DNA of 34,319 bases. Source: Planctomycetota bacterium (GTDB taxonomy: Bacteria > Planctomycetota > MHYJ01 > WSZJ01). Below are positions 16,905 through 24,833 of this stretch, one piece after another (position 1 is the stretch's first letter; every line of letters begins with the position of its first letter). The stretch is taken from the NCBI GenBank assembly GCA_016190145.1, contig JACPRD010000035.1:1-34319 (forward strand), written 5' to 3'. A program made the translations under genes and the position numbers. The notes under the pieces are model-generated. The model saw nothing but the letters and a program-made list of their open reading frames with translations. It searched no databases and was not told the DNA's origin.

Positions 16905-18029
16905 ATGGATCCAAACGTCATCCTGAAGTCCGCCATCGAGCGGCAGGAAGTCTCGGCGATCGAAGCGCTGATGCTGATGCAGCAGGACGACTCCGTCTTC
17001 GCCGACATCTTCCAGGTCGCCAACGAAATCAATCGCCGCACCAACCAGGGCGTCGCGAGCTTCGTGCACCGAACGCACCTCTATTACACGAACATCTGCC
17101 GCGCCTCCTGCAGGCACTGTTCGTTCTTCCGCAAGAAGGCGGACCGCGAGGCGTTTACGCTCTCGCCCGAAGAGGTCGTGGCCCGGGTGGCGTCGAGCCC
17201 GGCGAAGAACGAAATCTGCCTGCAGGGCGCCCTGAACCCGGAACTGACCGTGGACTACCTCGTGTCGCTCGTGGCCGCGCTCCGCGAGGAATTCCCCAAC
17301 GCGCACATCCACGCCTTCAGCCCGACGGAAGTCCATTTCGCCGCGCGGCGCGCGCGCATCCCCGCGCGCGATATCCTGCTCCAGCTGCGCGAGGCCGGCC
17401 TCGATTCGATGACCGGGACCGGCGCCGACATCCTCAACGACAAAGTCCGTAAGAAAATCAGCCCCGACCGCGTCCGCACCGCCGACTGGGTCGACATCGT
17501 CAAGACCGCCCACCACCTCGGCATCCGCTCGACCGCCTCCATCGTCGTCGGCCACGTCGAAAACGAAATCCACGTCTGCGAGCACATCGAAATCATCCGC
17601 AACATCCAGAAGGAAACCGGCGGATTCACCGAGTTCCAGATCATCCCCTTCACCCCCGCCGGCACCACGCTCGGCGCCGACCGCACCGGCCCCGCCCCTG
17701 TCCCCCTCGCCCACCTGCTCAAACTCGTCGCCATCTGCCGCATCTTCTTCGGCAACGCCCTCCAGAACATCCAGACACCCTGGATCCTCTTCGGCCTCCC
17801 CGAAGCCGTCCAGTCCCTCGCCATCGGCGCCAACGACCTCGGCGGCACCCACTTCCAGCAGGGCGCCATCTACTCCGCCCTCGGAAACGCGCCCCGCTAC
17901 GCTTCCCCGGAACAGCTCGAAAAGGCGATCCTCAAGGCCCAGCGCCGCCCGCGCCAGCGGGACAGCATCTACCTGGACGCCTCGAAGGCGACCGCGCGGA
18001 AACGTCGCGTGACAGTGGGCGCGAGGTAG
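16905..18029 (+). CDS. CofH-family radical SAM enzyme (F420 deazaflavin branch)
   Basis: The protein has 374 residues. The radical SAM cluster motif is Cys65-x3-Cys69-x2-Cys72 (NICRASCRHCSF). CofH-type features run throughout: HIHAFSPTEVHF, AGLDSMTGTGADIL, KTAHHLGI, IVVGHVENEIH, ETGGFTEFQIIPF, NIQTPWI, GANDLGGT and a C-terminal RPRQRDSIY. CofH joins L-tyrosine to the ribitylaminouracil precursor in deazaflavin (F420) synthesis. The menaquinone enzymes MqnC and MqnE are close relatives, but GLDSM.GT and GANDLGGT favour CofH. ATG 16905 is chosen over the upstream GTG 16851 because AGGGGGA lies eight bases before it. No CofG or other F420 gene is in the window. Confidence 0.8.
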   Translation: MDPNVILKSAIERQEVSAIEALMLMQQDDSVFADIFQVANEINRRTNQGVASFVHRTHLYYTNICRASCRHCSFFRKKADREAFTLSPEEVVARVASSPAKNEICLQGALNPELTVDYLVSLVAALREEFPNAHIHAFSPTEVHFAARRARIPARDILLQLREAGLDSMTGTGADILNDKVRKKISPDRVRTADWVDIVKTAHHLGIRSTASIVVGHVENEIHVCEHIEIIRNIQKETGGFTEFQIIPFTPAGTTLGADRTGPAPVPLAHLLKLVAICRIFFGNALQNIQTPWILFGLPEAVQSLAIGANDLGGTHFQQGAIYSALGNAPRYASPEQLEKAILKAQRRPRQRDSIYLDASKATARKRRVTVGAR

Positions 18030-18050
18030 TCCCCGTAACGGATCGGCAGG

Positions 18051-18078
18051 GGCCGGCCGGAAGGCCGGCCTCTTTTTT
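18051..18078 (+). terminator. Rho-independent terminator
   Basis: GGCCGGCC (18051-18058), loop GGAA, GGCCGGCC (18063-18070) and TCTTTTTT. It ends the PHP-cofH transcript before the convergent minus-strand block. Confidence 0.95.
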
Positions 18079-18103
18079 CGGCTCCGTCACTTCGCGGCAT
18101 GAC

Positions 18104-19012
18104 TCAGGGCGCCGCCGGCGCCTTCTCGCGCCCGAGCGCTTCCTCCACCCCCGCCGCCAGCCCGATCGCCGGACGCCACCCCGTCGCATACTGGAACATC
18201 CGCGGCTCGAGCGCGATGTGCCGCGCATCGCCGGGACGCAGACGCCCCGAAGGACGGAAATCCCCCGGAACACCCAGCGACGCCGCGACCAGCCGCGCCA
18301 GATCCAGAACGCGCGTGAACTTCCCCGTCCCCGCGTTGAAGACCTGCCCCGCTGCGCGCGGATGCCCGAGCGCCACGCACACCGCGCGCGCCGCGTCCCG
18401 CACGTCAAGGAAATCCCGCGTCTGCAATCCGTCCTCCGTCAGAATCGGCGCCCGGCCGGCGCGAAGCTCGGACACGATGGAAGCGAAGACCCCGTCGGTC
18501 GCGCCCGCCCCGTAGAGGCACGGGAACCGGAGCGACACCGTTTCGATCCCCCGAAGCCGCCCGAACGAACGCACCAGCTCCTCACGGGAGATTCGAAGCG
18601 CCGCGAGCGGGGTCGCGACCTGGAAGCGTTCCTCCTCCCTCACCGCGACCGGCTGGAGCGCGCCTTCGCACCTCGGGCACCGCGGGTCCCACGGCGCGCC
18701 CGCATCCACGTGCCGGTTCTCCGGCCTCACGTGCCCGCACGCCACGCATTCCGCCGGCCCCTCGCCGTAGGCGTCCGCCGCCGCCGCCACCACGATCCGC
18801 TTCACGCCGGACGCCAGTCCGTCCAGCAGCCGCGCCGTCCCCGCCACCAGGAGCCGGGAAGCCTCCTCCAGCGACCCGGCGCGCGCGTCCGCCAGGACCG
18901 CCACGGCCTCCGCTGCCGCGGGCAGCGCGCACAGCTCGTGTCCCGCCGCCCGCAGCGCCTCCACGGCGCGCGCGCCGAGAAAACCCTCCGCTCCCGCCAC
19001 GTAGACGCGCAT
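18104..19012 (-). CDS. Degenerate dTDP-rhamnose-4-epimerase-like SDR with zinc ribbon
   Basis: The protein has 302 residues. The N-terminal NAD motif GAEGFLG is present, as are family features LRFPCLYGAGATDGVF and LTEDGLQTRDFLDVRDAARA. A four-Cys ribbon (Cys89, 92, 112, 115) sits where dTDP-L-rhamnose 4-epimerase-like proteins carry theirs. The catalytic set is lost: the Ser of SSxxYGEG is Ala (AAAADAYGEG) and the YxxxK position reads LAALR. Only about 80 residues separate the start from that segment, so part of the Rossmann half is missing. It is probably a non-catalytic sugar-nucleotide or protein-binding protein. The start overlaps the moxR stop by one base (TAATG). Confidence 0.8.
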   Translation of the reverse strand: MRVYVAGAEGFLGARAVEALRAAGHELCALPAAAEAVAVLADARAGSLEEASRLLVAGTARLLDGLASGVKRIVVAAAADAYGEGPAECVACGHVRPENRHVDAGAPWDPRCPRCEGALQPVAVREEERFQVATPLAALRISREELVRSFGRLRGIETVSLRFPCLYGAGATDGVFASIVSELRAGRAPILTEDGLQTRDFLDVRDAARAVCVALGHPRAAGQVFNAGTGKFTRVLDLARLVAASLGVPGDFRPSGRLRPGDARHIALEPRMFQYATGWRPAIGLAAGVEEALGREKAPAAP

Positions 19013-20028
19013 TACTCGGCCGCCAGCAGCTTCTCGACCCGCTTCGGCAGATCGGGAACCGCCTCGATCAGACCCTTCACGATCGCGTCCGGCGCCACCC
19101 CCTCCGCCTCGCCCTCGAAATTGCGGATCAGGCGGTGCCGCAGCGCCGGGTACGCGGCCTCGCGGATGTCCTCAACGCTGACGTTGAAGCGTCCCTTGAC
19201 GAGCGCCATGATCTTGCCCGCCAGCACCAGCGCCTGCGCGCCGCGCGGGCTCGCGCCGAACCGCAGGAATTTCTTTGCGACCGGCGCCGACTCCGGCGTG
19301 TCGGGATGTGAAGCCAGCACGAGGCGCGCGGCGTATTCCTTCACGTGCGATGCGATCGGCACCTCGCGCGCGAGCGCCCGCATCGCGAGGATGTCGGGGC
19401 CGGCGAGCACGGGCCCGGGTTCCGGAGAACCCGCCCCGGTCGTGCGGTCGATCACAGTCACGAGATCCGCCAGTTCGCTTGGGCGCACCTCGACTTTGAA
19501 CATGAAGCGGTCGAGCTGGGCCTCGGGAAGCGGGTACGTCCCTTCCATTTCGATCGGGTTCTGGGTGGCGAGCACGAAGAACGGCTGCCCGAGGTCGTAC
19601 CGTTTTCCCGCGACGGTGACGGCAGCCTCCTGCATGGCCTCGAGCAGGGCGCTTTGGGTCTTGGGAGTGGCGCGGTTGACCTCGTCGGCGAGCACGAGGT
19701 TGCCGAAGATCGGACCGGCCTGGAACTGGAACGTCCGCTTCCCGCCTTCTTCCATGACGATGTTGGTCCCCAGGATGTCGGCGGGCATGAGGTCGGGGGT
19801 GAACTGGATGCGCGAGAACTTGAGGTTGAGGCATTTCGACAGCGTCCGCACGAGCAGCGTCTTGCCGAGGCCGGGCACGCCCTCGAGGAGGGCATGGCCC
19901 CCCGCGAGCAGGCAGGTGACGACCTGCTCGACGACCTGCTTGTGCCCGACGACGGCCTTGCCGATCTCGGCCGTAAGGGTCTGGATTTTTGTCCGGAATT
20001 CCTGGGCTCGTTTTTCGATGTCGGACAC
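19012..20028 (-). CDS. MoxR-family AAA+ ATPase
   Basis: The protein has 338 residues with a GTG start and AGAAAGGTGA just upstream. Walker A GVPGLGKT is at 50-57 and Walker B LVLADE at 111-116, followed by VNRATPKTQSALLEAMQE, the MoxR insert, sensor 1 (VLATQNPIE) and an arginine-rich lid (RFGASPRGAQAL). MoxR ATPases act as chaperones that mature or insert metal or membrane complexes, usually with a DUF58 and a von Willebrand-A partner encoded next door. No such partner follows here; the next gene is the degenerate epimerase, coupled by overlap. It lies about 100 bases after rpoN with a 28-base palindrome between. Confidence 0.95.
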   Translation of the reverse strand: MSDIEKRAQEFRTKIQTLTAEIGKAVVGHKQVVEQVVTCLLAGGHALLEGVPGLGKTLLVRTLSKCLNLKFSRIQFTPDLMPADILGTNIVMEEGGKRTFQFQAGPIFGNLVLADEVNRATPKTQSALLEAMQEAAVTVAGKRYDLGQPFFVLATQNPIEMEGTYPLPEAQLDRFMFKVEVRPSELADLVTVIDRTTGAGSPEPGPVLAGPDILAMRALAREVPIASHVKEYAARLVLASHPDTPESAPVAKKFLRFGASPRGAQALVLAGKIMALVKGRFNVSVEDIREAAYPALRHRLIRNFEGEAEGVAPDAIVKGLIEAVPDLPKRVEKLLAAE

Positions 20029-20077
20029 GGGTTCACCTTTCTCCGAAAACAGTGGTTGATCGAAGGAGGAAGCGGAA

Positions 20078-20105
20078 GCGGGCGCGGGGCATGCCCCGCG
20101 CCCGC
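20078..20105. repeat. 28-base perfect palindrome between rpoN and moxR
   Basis: The arm GCGGGCGCGGGGCA (20078-20091) is followed directly by its exact complement (20092-20105). On the transcribed minus strand it forms a strong hairpin followed by TTCCGCTTCC, with no U run. It may dampen read-through into moxR or be a binding site. Confidence 0.8.
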
Positions 20106-20126
20106 ATTCCCTCGATCACCCTGGGC

Positions 20127-21812
20127 CTAGAACACCTTTCTCTGCCGGCTGCTCGCGATTTTCAGGGCCTTCCGGTACTTGGTGACCGTCCGCCGCGCGA
20201 TCGCCAGGCCCTCCGCCTTCAGCTTCGCGACGATGTCCCCGTCCGACAGCGGATTCGCGCGGTCCTCGTTCTCCACCAGCTCCCGGATGCGGCTCTGCAC
20301 CGAGACCCGGCTCTGCGAATCCCCCTCGGTCGACTCCGTCGCGCCGGAGAAGAAGAACTTCATGGGGAAGATTCCCCGCGGCGTCTGGATGTACTTGTCG
20401 GAAATCGCCCGGGAGACGGTTGAGACGTGCAGGCTGAGCGCGTCGGCGATCTCCTGCATCCGGAGGGGATGCAGGTGGTTCACGCCGTGATCCAGAAACC
20501 CGCGCTGCACCTTCACCAGCTCGCACGCGATCCTGTACAGCGTCGCCTGCCGCTGCTCGATCGAACTGATCAGCCGTTTCGCCGAATCGATCTTCTTCCG
20601 GATGAAATCCTTCTCCACCGCGGTCGTGTTCTTGTCGGCGAGCAGGTCGCGGTAGTAGCCCGACACGCAGAGCCGCGGAATGTAGCCGTCCTCCAGCTTG
20701 ACCTCGTAGTCGCCTTCGATCTGCTCCACGATCACGTCGGGCAGCACGTAAGGGACGCTCTCCGCCGTGTAGTTCGCGCCCGGCTTCGGGTTCATCTGGA
20801 GGATCTGCCCCACGATCTGCTTCACGTCCTCCAGATCCTTCTGCGTCTCGCGCGCGATCTTCGGAAGCTTGTTGAGCCGGATGTCCTCCAGATACTTCTC
20901 GATCAGCACCTTCTTGAAGTCGTACTCGTCGTCCTCGCGGTCCAGCTGCAGCAGCAGGCATTCCTTCGTGTTCCGCGCCCCCACCCCCGGCGGGTCGAGC
21001 TGCTGAATCCGCCCCAGCGCTTCGTAAAGGTCCCTCGGCGTCGCCAGCGCCCCCGCCAGCGCCTCGTCCAGCGCCACCTTCAGCGCCAGCTTGTCGTCCA
21101 TCGCGTTCAGGATCGCCGCCTTCAGCTCGCGGTCGTGGTCGTCCTCCGAGAGACCGAGCAGCACCTGCTTCCGCACCGTCTTCCCCCCGAACGTCCCCGG
21201 GTCCAGCTTCCGCAGCGAGTCGATGAACTCCTCCGCCGTCCCCCGGATCATCCGGTTCACCCCGTCCAGAACCCCCTCCTCCACCACCTTCCCCGCCCCG
21301 TCCGTCAGCGACTCCACCGCGTGCGAAAGGTACCCCGTGTCGTCGATGTTGTAGATCAGGTACTCGCCGATCCGCCGCACCTTCTCCGGCAGGTCGGTCG
21401 TGTCCCACTGCTCATGGAGGTAATCCTGAAGCGTGCTCGAGCGCGCCGGCGTGTTCATCAGCGCCTCGAGCTTCTTGTCCTTCGACGCGTCGAAGCTCGA
21501 ACTCCGCGTGCGCGTCCAGTAGTCGTCCTCGCGCTGCCGGTCCAGCATGTCCAGGACCGCCCTCGTCTCGTCCTGCGGCACCTCCGGATCCGTGTTCGCC
21601 GCCATCGAGGTCGGCTGCTCGATACCCTTCGCCTCCTCGTGCTCCTCCTGCTCCTCGTCGATCTCGAGCGTCGGGTTCTCCTCGAGTTCCGCCTTGATCG
21701 TGTCCTGCAGCTCGAGAAGCGGCAGCTGCAGAATCTCGATCGACTGGATGATCTGCGGCGCCAGCTTCATCCGCAGCTCCTGGCGCTGCGAAAGGTGCGC
21801 TTCCATCCTCAT
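20127..21812 (-). CDS. rpoN: RNA polymerase sigma-54 factor
   Basis: The protein has 561 residues, longer than the usual 470-500 because of an acidic central section. Region I (HLSQRQELRMKLAPQIIQSI, ILQLPLLELQ) is the activator-contact part. The core-binding domain follows, then the HTH for the -12 element (ADALSLHVSTVSRAISDKYI) and the RpoN box ARRTVTKYR (539-547) for the -24 element. It directs transcription that depends on ATP-driven enhancer-binding proteins; none is in this window. The start overlaps the recR stop (ATGA at 21809-21812), and GGAGGG lies eight bases before it. Confidence 0.97.
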   Translation of the reverse strand: MRMEAHLSQRQELRMKLAPQIIQSIEILQLPLLELQDTIKAELEENPTLEIDEEQEEHEEAKGIEQPTSMAANTDPEVPQDETRAVLDMLDRQREDDYWTRTRSSSFDASKDKKLEALMNTPARSSTLQDYLHEQWDTTDLPEKVRRIGEYLIYNIDDTGYLSHAVESLTDGAGKVVEEGVLDGVNRMIRGTAEEFIDSLRKLDPGTFGGKTVRKQVLLGLSEDDHDRELKAAILNAMDDKLALKVALDEALAGALATPRDLYEALGRIQQLDPPGVGARNTKECLLLQLDREDDEYDFKKVLIEKYLEDIRLNKLPKIARETQKDLEDVKQIVGQILQMNPKPGANYTAESVPYVLPDVIVEQIEGDYEVKLEDGYIPRLCVSGYYRDLLADKNTTAVEKDFIRKKIDSAKRLISSIEQRQATLYRIACELVKVQRGFLDHGVNHLHPLRMQEIADALSLHVSTVSRAISDKYIQTPRGIFPMKFFFSGATESTEGDSQSRVSVQSRIRELVENEDRANPLSDGDIVAKLKAEGLAIARRTVTKYRKALKIASSRQRKVF

Positions 21813-22432
21813 GGTCTCGCCCTCCCCCCGTGCAGTTCACGCCGGCCCGCGATCGCGTCGGCGACCACGGCACGGCTCGCATACGGAAGCGATCCCCCGC
21901 TCGGCAGCCCGCGCGCGATGCGCGTCACGGTGACGCCGCGCGCCTCGAGGCGCTTTTCGAGGTGAAGAGCGGTTCCGTCGCCTTCCATCGTGGGGTTGGT
22001 CGCGAGGATCACCTCGCGGACCCCGTCGTTCACGCGATCCATGAGCTTTCCCACGGTCAGGTGCTCGGGCCCCACGCCCTCCACCGGGGCGATCCGGCCC
22101 ATGAGCACATGATACAGGCCGTTAAACGATCCCGACTTCTCAATCGCCCAGAGGTCGCTGGGCTGTTCCACGACGCAGAGGAGGGAGCGGTCGCGTCCCG
22201 GGTCGGAGCAGATCGCGCACGGGTCCGTTTCCGAGACGTTGCAGCACTGCGAGCAGGCGCGGACGTTCGCCCGGACGTCTTCGATCGCGCGCGCGAGCCC
22301 GAGCGCCTCCTCTTTCGGGACGCGGAGGAGATGAAGTGCCAGTCTTTCGGCGGTCTTGTCGCCGACGCCGGGCATCCGCGCCAGTTCCTCGATCAGCCGC
22401 GACAGGCTTTGCGTCTTGAGGTTGCCGTTCAC
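21809..22432 (-). CDS. recR: Recombination mediator RecR
   Basis: The protein has 207 residues with a GTG start. RecR forms a ring clamp and, with RecO/RecF, loads RecA on gapped DNA. An HhH region (LARMPGVGDKTAERLALHLL), a four-Cys zinc finger (Cys60, 63, 72, 75), a Toprim domain (LLCVVEQPSDLWAIEKSG, then ATNPTMEGDGTA) and the conserved end RIARGLPSGGSLPYAS are all present. It lies 11 bases after ybaB, in the standard dnaX-ybaB-recR order. The ribosome site is weak, so coupling to ybaB is likely. Confidence 0.97.
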   Translation of the reverse strand: MNGNLKTQSLSRLIEELARMPGVGDKTAERLALHLLRVPKEEALGLARAIEDVRANVRACSQCCNVSETDPCAICSDPGRDRSLLCVVEQPSDLWAIEKSGSFNGLYHVLMGRIAPVEGVGPEHLTVGKLMDRVNDGVREVILATNPTMEGDGTALHLEKRLEARGVTVTRIARGLPSGGSLPYASRAVVADAIAGRRELHGGRARP

Positions 22433-22443
22433 GGATCCCGATT

Positions 22444-22770
22444 CTAACCGAAAAGGCCCGGAATGTTGACGGGACCGGTGACCTTCTGCATCTCGGCCTC
22501 CGCCATCTTCTTGGCCTTCTCGAGCGCCTGGTTGACCGCGGCGATGACGAGGTCCTCGAGCATGGTGAGGTCAGCGGGGTCGACGGCCTTGGGGTCGAGC
22601 TTGACGCCCACCACGAGGCCCGCGCCGTTGGCGTGGGCGACGACCATGCCGCCGCCGGAATTCCCCTCCACGACGCGCTCTTTCAGGTCCTCCTGGAGCT
22701 TCGCCATCTGTTTCTGCATGTCCTGGGCCTTCTTCATGATGCCCTGGACGTCGAATCCGCCTTTAGACAT
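22444..22770 (-). CDS. ybaB: YbaB/EbfC nucleoid-associated protein
   Basis: The protein has 108 residues. GIMKKAQDMQKQMAKLQEDL, a Gly-rich beta region (GNSGGGMVVAHANGAGLVVG) and a C-terminal helix rich in Lys/Ala match the YbaB/EbfC family of small dimeric DNA-binding proteins. The family is nearly always encoded between dnaX and recR, as here. CGGAGAA lies six bases before the ATG. Confidence 0.96.
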   Translation of the reverse strand: MSKGGFDVQGIMKKAQDMQKQMAKLQEDLKERVVEGNSGGGMVVAHANGAGLVVGVKLDPKAVDPADLTMLEDLVIAAVNQALEKAKKMAEAEMQKVTGPVNIPGLFG

Positions 22771-22816
22771 GTCGCGTTCTCCGAATGGGGTGGGGCCGTC
22801 CGCATTGTACGCGCAC

Positions 22817-24412
22817 TCAGGCGCGGGGGGCGCCGGGCTCTTCGACGTGCGTCACCCGGCCGTCGAACCGGTCGAGGACCTTCTTCACCGCGGGGTCGAG
22901 TTCAATGTTTTTTTTTTCGGAAGCGGGCGCCGCCGCCGGGGGCGCCGCGGCGCCGCCTGGCAGCTCGATCCGCAGCGTCGTCTTCCGCCCCATCGCGCGC
23001 TCCACCGCCGCCTCCAGCCGCGGCCGGTTCAGCTCGAGATACCCCCGCAGCACCTCGTTCACACGGATCACCACCGCGTTCCCCGCCGCCTCCCCCTGAG
23101 CCTTGTCGAGCGTCACCGCCAGATCCGTGTCCCCCGTCTCCCGGAGCGCCCGCGAAATCGCCGCCAACCCCGCCTCCGCCGCCGCGATCGGCGCCGCCGG
23201 TGCCGCGGCCGCCGCGGACCTCGCCACGACCGGCGCCGCCGCGGTCGGGCGCGCCCCCGGCGCCCCCTCCAGCCGCTTCACCAGTTCCTCGATCGTCGCC
23301 AGGTCCGCCAGCCGCGTCAGCTTCACCAGCGCCACCTCCGCCACGATCCGCGGATCGCTCGCGTCCCGTAACCGCCGCTTCACGTCCGCCAGCAGCGACA
23401 CCGCCCCCGCCAGCTCGTCCACGCTGAATCCCGCCGCCTGCTTCGTCAGCCGCTCCAGCGCGTCGGGCGCCTCGTCCACCAGCCCCGCGTCCTTCCCCGC
23501 CGCGCGGATCAGCATCAGCGCGCGCGCGTGCTCCACCAGGTCGTCCATGAAGTCGCCCGGGTCGCGGCCGCTCGAAACCGACCCGTCCAGCGCCTTCAGC
23601 ACAGGCGCGAGCTCGCGCGCGCGGACGTGATCGAAGATCGCGAGAAGCGTCTCCCGCGGCAGCACGCCGACGAGGTCCAGCACCCCCTTCTCCGTGATCG
23701 ATCCCCCGCCGAAGGAAATCGCCTGGTCCAGCAGCGACTGCGCGTCCCGCATCGATCCGCGCCCCGCACGCGCGAGAAGCGCCAGCGCCCCGTCCTCCGC
23801 CTTCACCTTCTCCCGGTCGCACACCTGCCGCAGCCGCTTCTGCACGTCCGCCACCGTCACCCGCCGGAAGTCGAACCGCTGGCAGCGCGACTGGATCGTC
23901 TCGGGAAGCTTCCCCACCTCCGTCGTCGCAAAAATGAACTTCACGTGCGGCGGCGGCTCCTCGAGCGTCTTCAGAAACGCATCGAACGCCTGCGGCGTCA
24001 CGCGGTGGGCTTCGTCCATGATGTACACCTTGAAGCGCGCCCGCAGGGGTGCGTAGCGGATGCCTTCGCGGAGGGTGCGGATGTCGTCGACGAGGTTATG
24101 GGAAGCGGCGTCGATTTCGACGATATCGGGGTCGGTGCCGTCGATCGTGGCGCGGCAGATTTCGCAGGTGCCGCACGGTTCGGGGGTCGGGCCTTTTTCG
24201 CAGTTGAGGGCGCGGGCGAAGATGCGGGCCATGGAAGTTTTGCCGACGCCGCGGGAGCCCGTGAAGATGTAGGCGTGGCCGACGCGCTTGTCGCGGATGG
24301 CGTTCTGGAGGGTCTGGGCGACGTGTTCCTGCCCGACGACCTCCTCGAAGGTGGTCGGCCGGTAGCGCCGTGCGATGACGGTGTAGCCGCCTGCGTTCCG
24401 TTCTTCAGCCAC
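22817..24412 (-). CDS. dnaX: DNA polymerase III subunit tau/gamma
   Basis: The protein has 531 residues from GTG 24412. This is the clamp-loader ATPase that ties the replisome together. Walker A GSRGVGKTS (52-60), a zinc module (Cys71, 80, 83, 86), DEAH 133-136, sensor 1 FIFATTE and the SRC arginine-finger motif are all present. Domain III follows and then an Ala-rich C-terminus. A run of ten A on the coding strand (22908-22917) encodes EKKN near residue 499; a -1 slip there meets a stop right after KKKH. A further upstream GTG (24466) lies inside the SRP RNA gene and is rejected. Confidence 0.96.
   Translation of the reverse strand: MAEERNAGGYTVIARRYRPTTFEEVVGQEHVAQTLQNAIRDKRVGHAYIFTGSRGVGKTSMARIFARALNCEKGPTPEPCGTCEICRATIDGTDPDIVEIDAASHNLVDDIRTLREGIRYAPLRARFKVYIMDEAHRVTPQAFDAFLKTLEEPPPHVKFIFATTEVGKLPETIQSRCQRFDFRRVTVADVQKRLRQVCDREKVKAEDGALALLARAGRGSMRDAQSLLDQAISFGGGSITEKGVLDLVGVLPRETLLAIFDHVRARELAPVLKALDGSVSSGRDPGDFMDDLVEHARALMLIRAAGKDAGLVDEAPDALERLTKQAAGFSVDELAGAVSLLADVKRRLRDASDPRIVAEVALVKLTRLADLATIEELVKRLEGAPGARPTAAAPVVARSAAAAAPAAPIAAAEAGLAAISRALRETGDTDLAVTLDKAQGEAAGNAVVIRVNEVLRGYLELNRPRLEAAVERAMGRKTTLRIELPGGAAAPPAAAPASEKKNIELDPAVKKVLDRFDGRVTHVEEPGAPRA
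22908..22917 (-). promoter_or_regulatory. dnaX: A10 slippery run in dnaX, possible -1 frameshift site
   Basis: Ten consecutive A on the coding strand contain the A-AAA-AAA heptamer. The -1 frame reads lysines, then CAT and TGA at 22902-22904, giving a product about 28 residues shorter. dnaX is a known site of programmed slippage in E. coli and Thermus, though much further from the C-terminus. Function here is inferred. Confidence 0.4.
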
Positions 24413-24424
24413 GATGTTGCCCCG

Positions 24425-24441
24425 AAAAACACCCCCCGCAG
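24425..24441 (-). terminator. ffs 3' stem plus U run, upstream of dnaX
   Basis: The closing GGGGGG of SRP RNA is followed on the minus strand by TGTTTTT (24425-24431). The long RNA hairpin plus this run should work as a terminator or attenuator 13 bases before the dnaX start. Confidence 0.6.
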
Positions 24442-24570
24442 GCCCGTGCTCCGGCCGGCGACTCACGGCACCGGAAGGGCATCGTTTAGGGTTGCTCCGG
24501 TCAGGGCCTGGCCCGGTTCACGAGCCTTCCTTGCATGAGGCCGGCCATCAACGCCGGTGCCTGCAGGGGG
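24432..24570 (-). ncRNA. ffs: Signal recognition particle RNA (4.5S-like)
   Basis: About 139 bases fold end to end into one long hairpin. CCCCC and GCAGGC at the 5' end pair with GCCTGC and GGGGG at the 3' end, GGCCGGC pairs with GCCGGCC, CTCA with TGAG and GGAAGG with CCTTCC. The tip matches the conserved Ffh-binding site: CAGG-CC, apical loop, GG-AGCA-ACCCTAA, in ungapped register with the canonical CAGGTCC-GGAA-GGAAGCAGCCCTAA. The tetraloop position reads TGAC instead of GGAA. SRP RNA with Ffh targets nascent membrane proteins. Its place between tadA and dnaX equals that of the Bacillus scRNA gene. Confidence 0.9.
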
Positions 24571-24673
24571 CTTCAATTCGAGCGCGATCCCGTCCCTCCG
24601 ACTTTTCGCGGCGCGCGCACCTTGCGTGCGCCCCGCGAAAAGCCTCCGGGCCGTGATCGCGCTCGAATTGAAG
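24571..24673. repeat. Palindromic element A, abutting the ffs 5' end
   Basis: Perfect outer arms CTTCAATTCGAGCGCGATC (24571-24589) and its complement (24655-24673) are separated by 13-base spacers from inner arms TTTTCGCGG/CCGCGAAAA and GCGCAC/GTGCGC. The apex reads GCAAGGT on the minus strand. The right edge of ffs (24570) touches the left arm. Confidence 0.9.
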
Positions 24674-24735
24674 GACGCCATCGCAAGGTACTGGAGATTC
24701 CGGACGAATGCGAGCCAAAGGTGGCCGGGTAGTTC
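24674..24735. other. Spacer between palindromes A and B
   Basis: I see no gene, clear promoter or repeat in these 62 bases. Confidence 0.5.
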
Positions 24736-24833
24736 CCGTTTTCGGGTGCCGGGGCGAGGAGATCGCCGCAGTGGGCGCGCGCAAGGTGCGCGCCCACTGC
24801 GGCGGTCCCCGGAGCCCCGGCACCCGAAAACGG
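24736..24833. repeat. Palindromic element B, at the tRNA-Ser(GGA) 3' end
   Basis: Perfect 20-base outer arms (CCGTTTTCGGGTGCCGGGGC at 24736-24755, complement 24814-24833) enclose perfect 17-base inner arms (24764-24780 and 24788-24804) with apical loop GCAAGGT on the plus strand. The right arm runs into the first bases of the tRNA 3' end. Confidence 0.92.

Noticed and set aside
16905..18029. Assignment as MqnC or MqnE (futalosine menaquinone pathway)
   Set aside because: Related, but GLDSM.GT, GANDLGGT and the RPRQR tail fit CofH better; kept only as an alternative.
24413..24466. Longer dnaX from the GTG at 24466
   Set aside because: It would start inside the SRP RNA gene and adds no family sequence.
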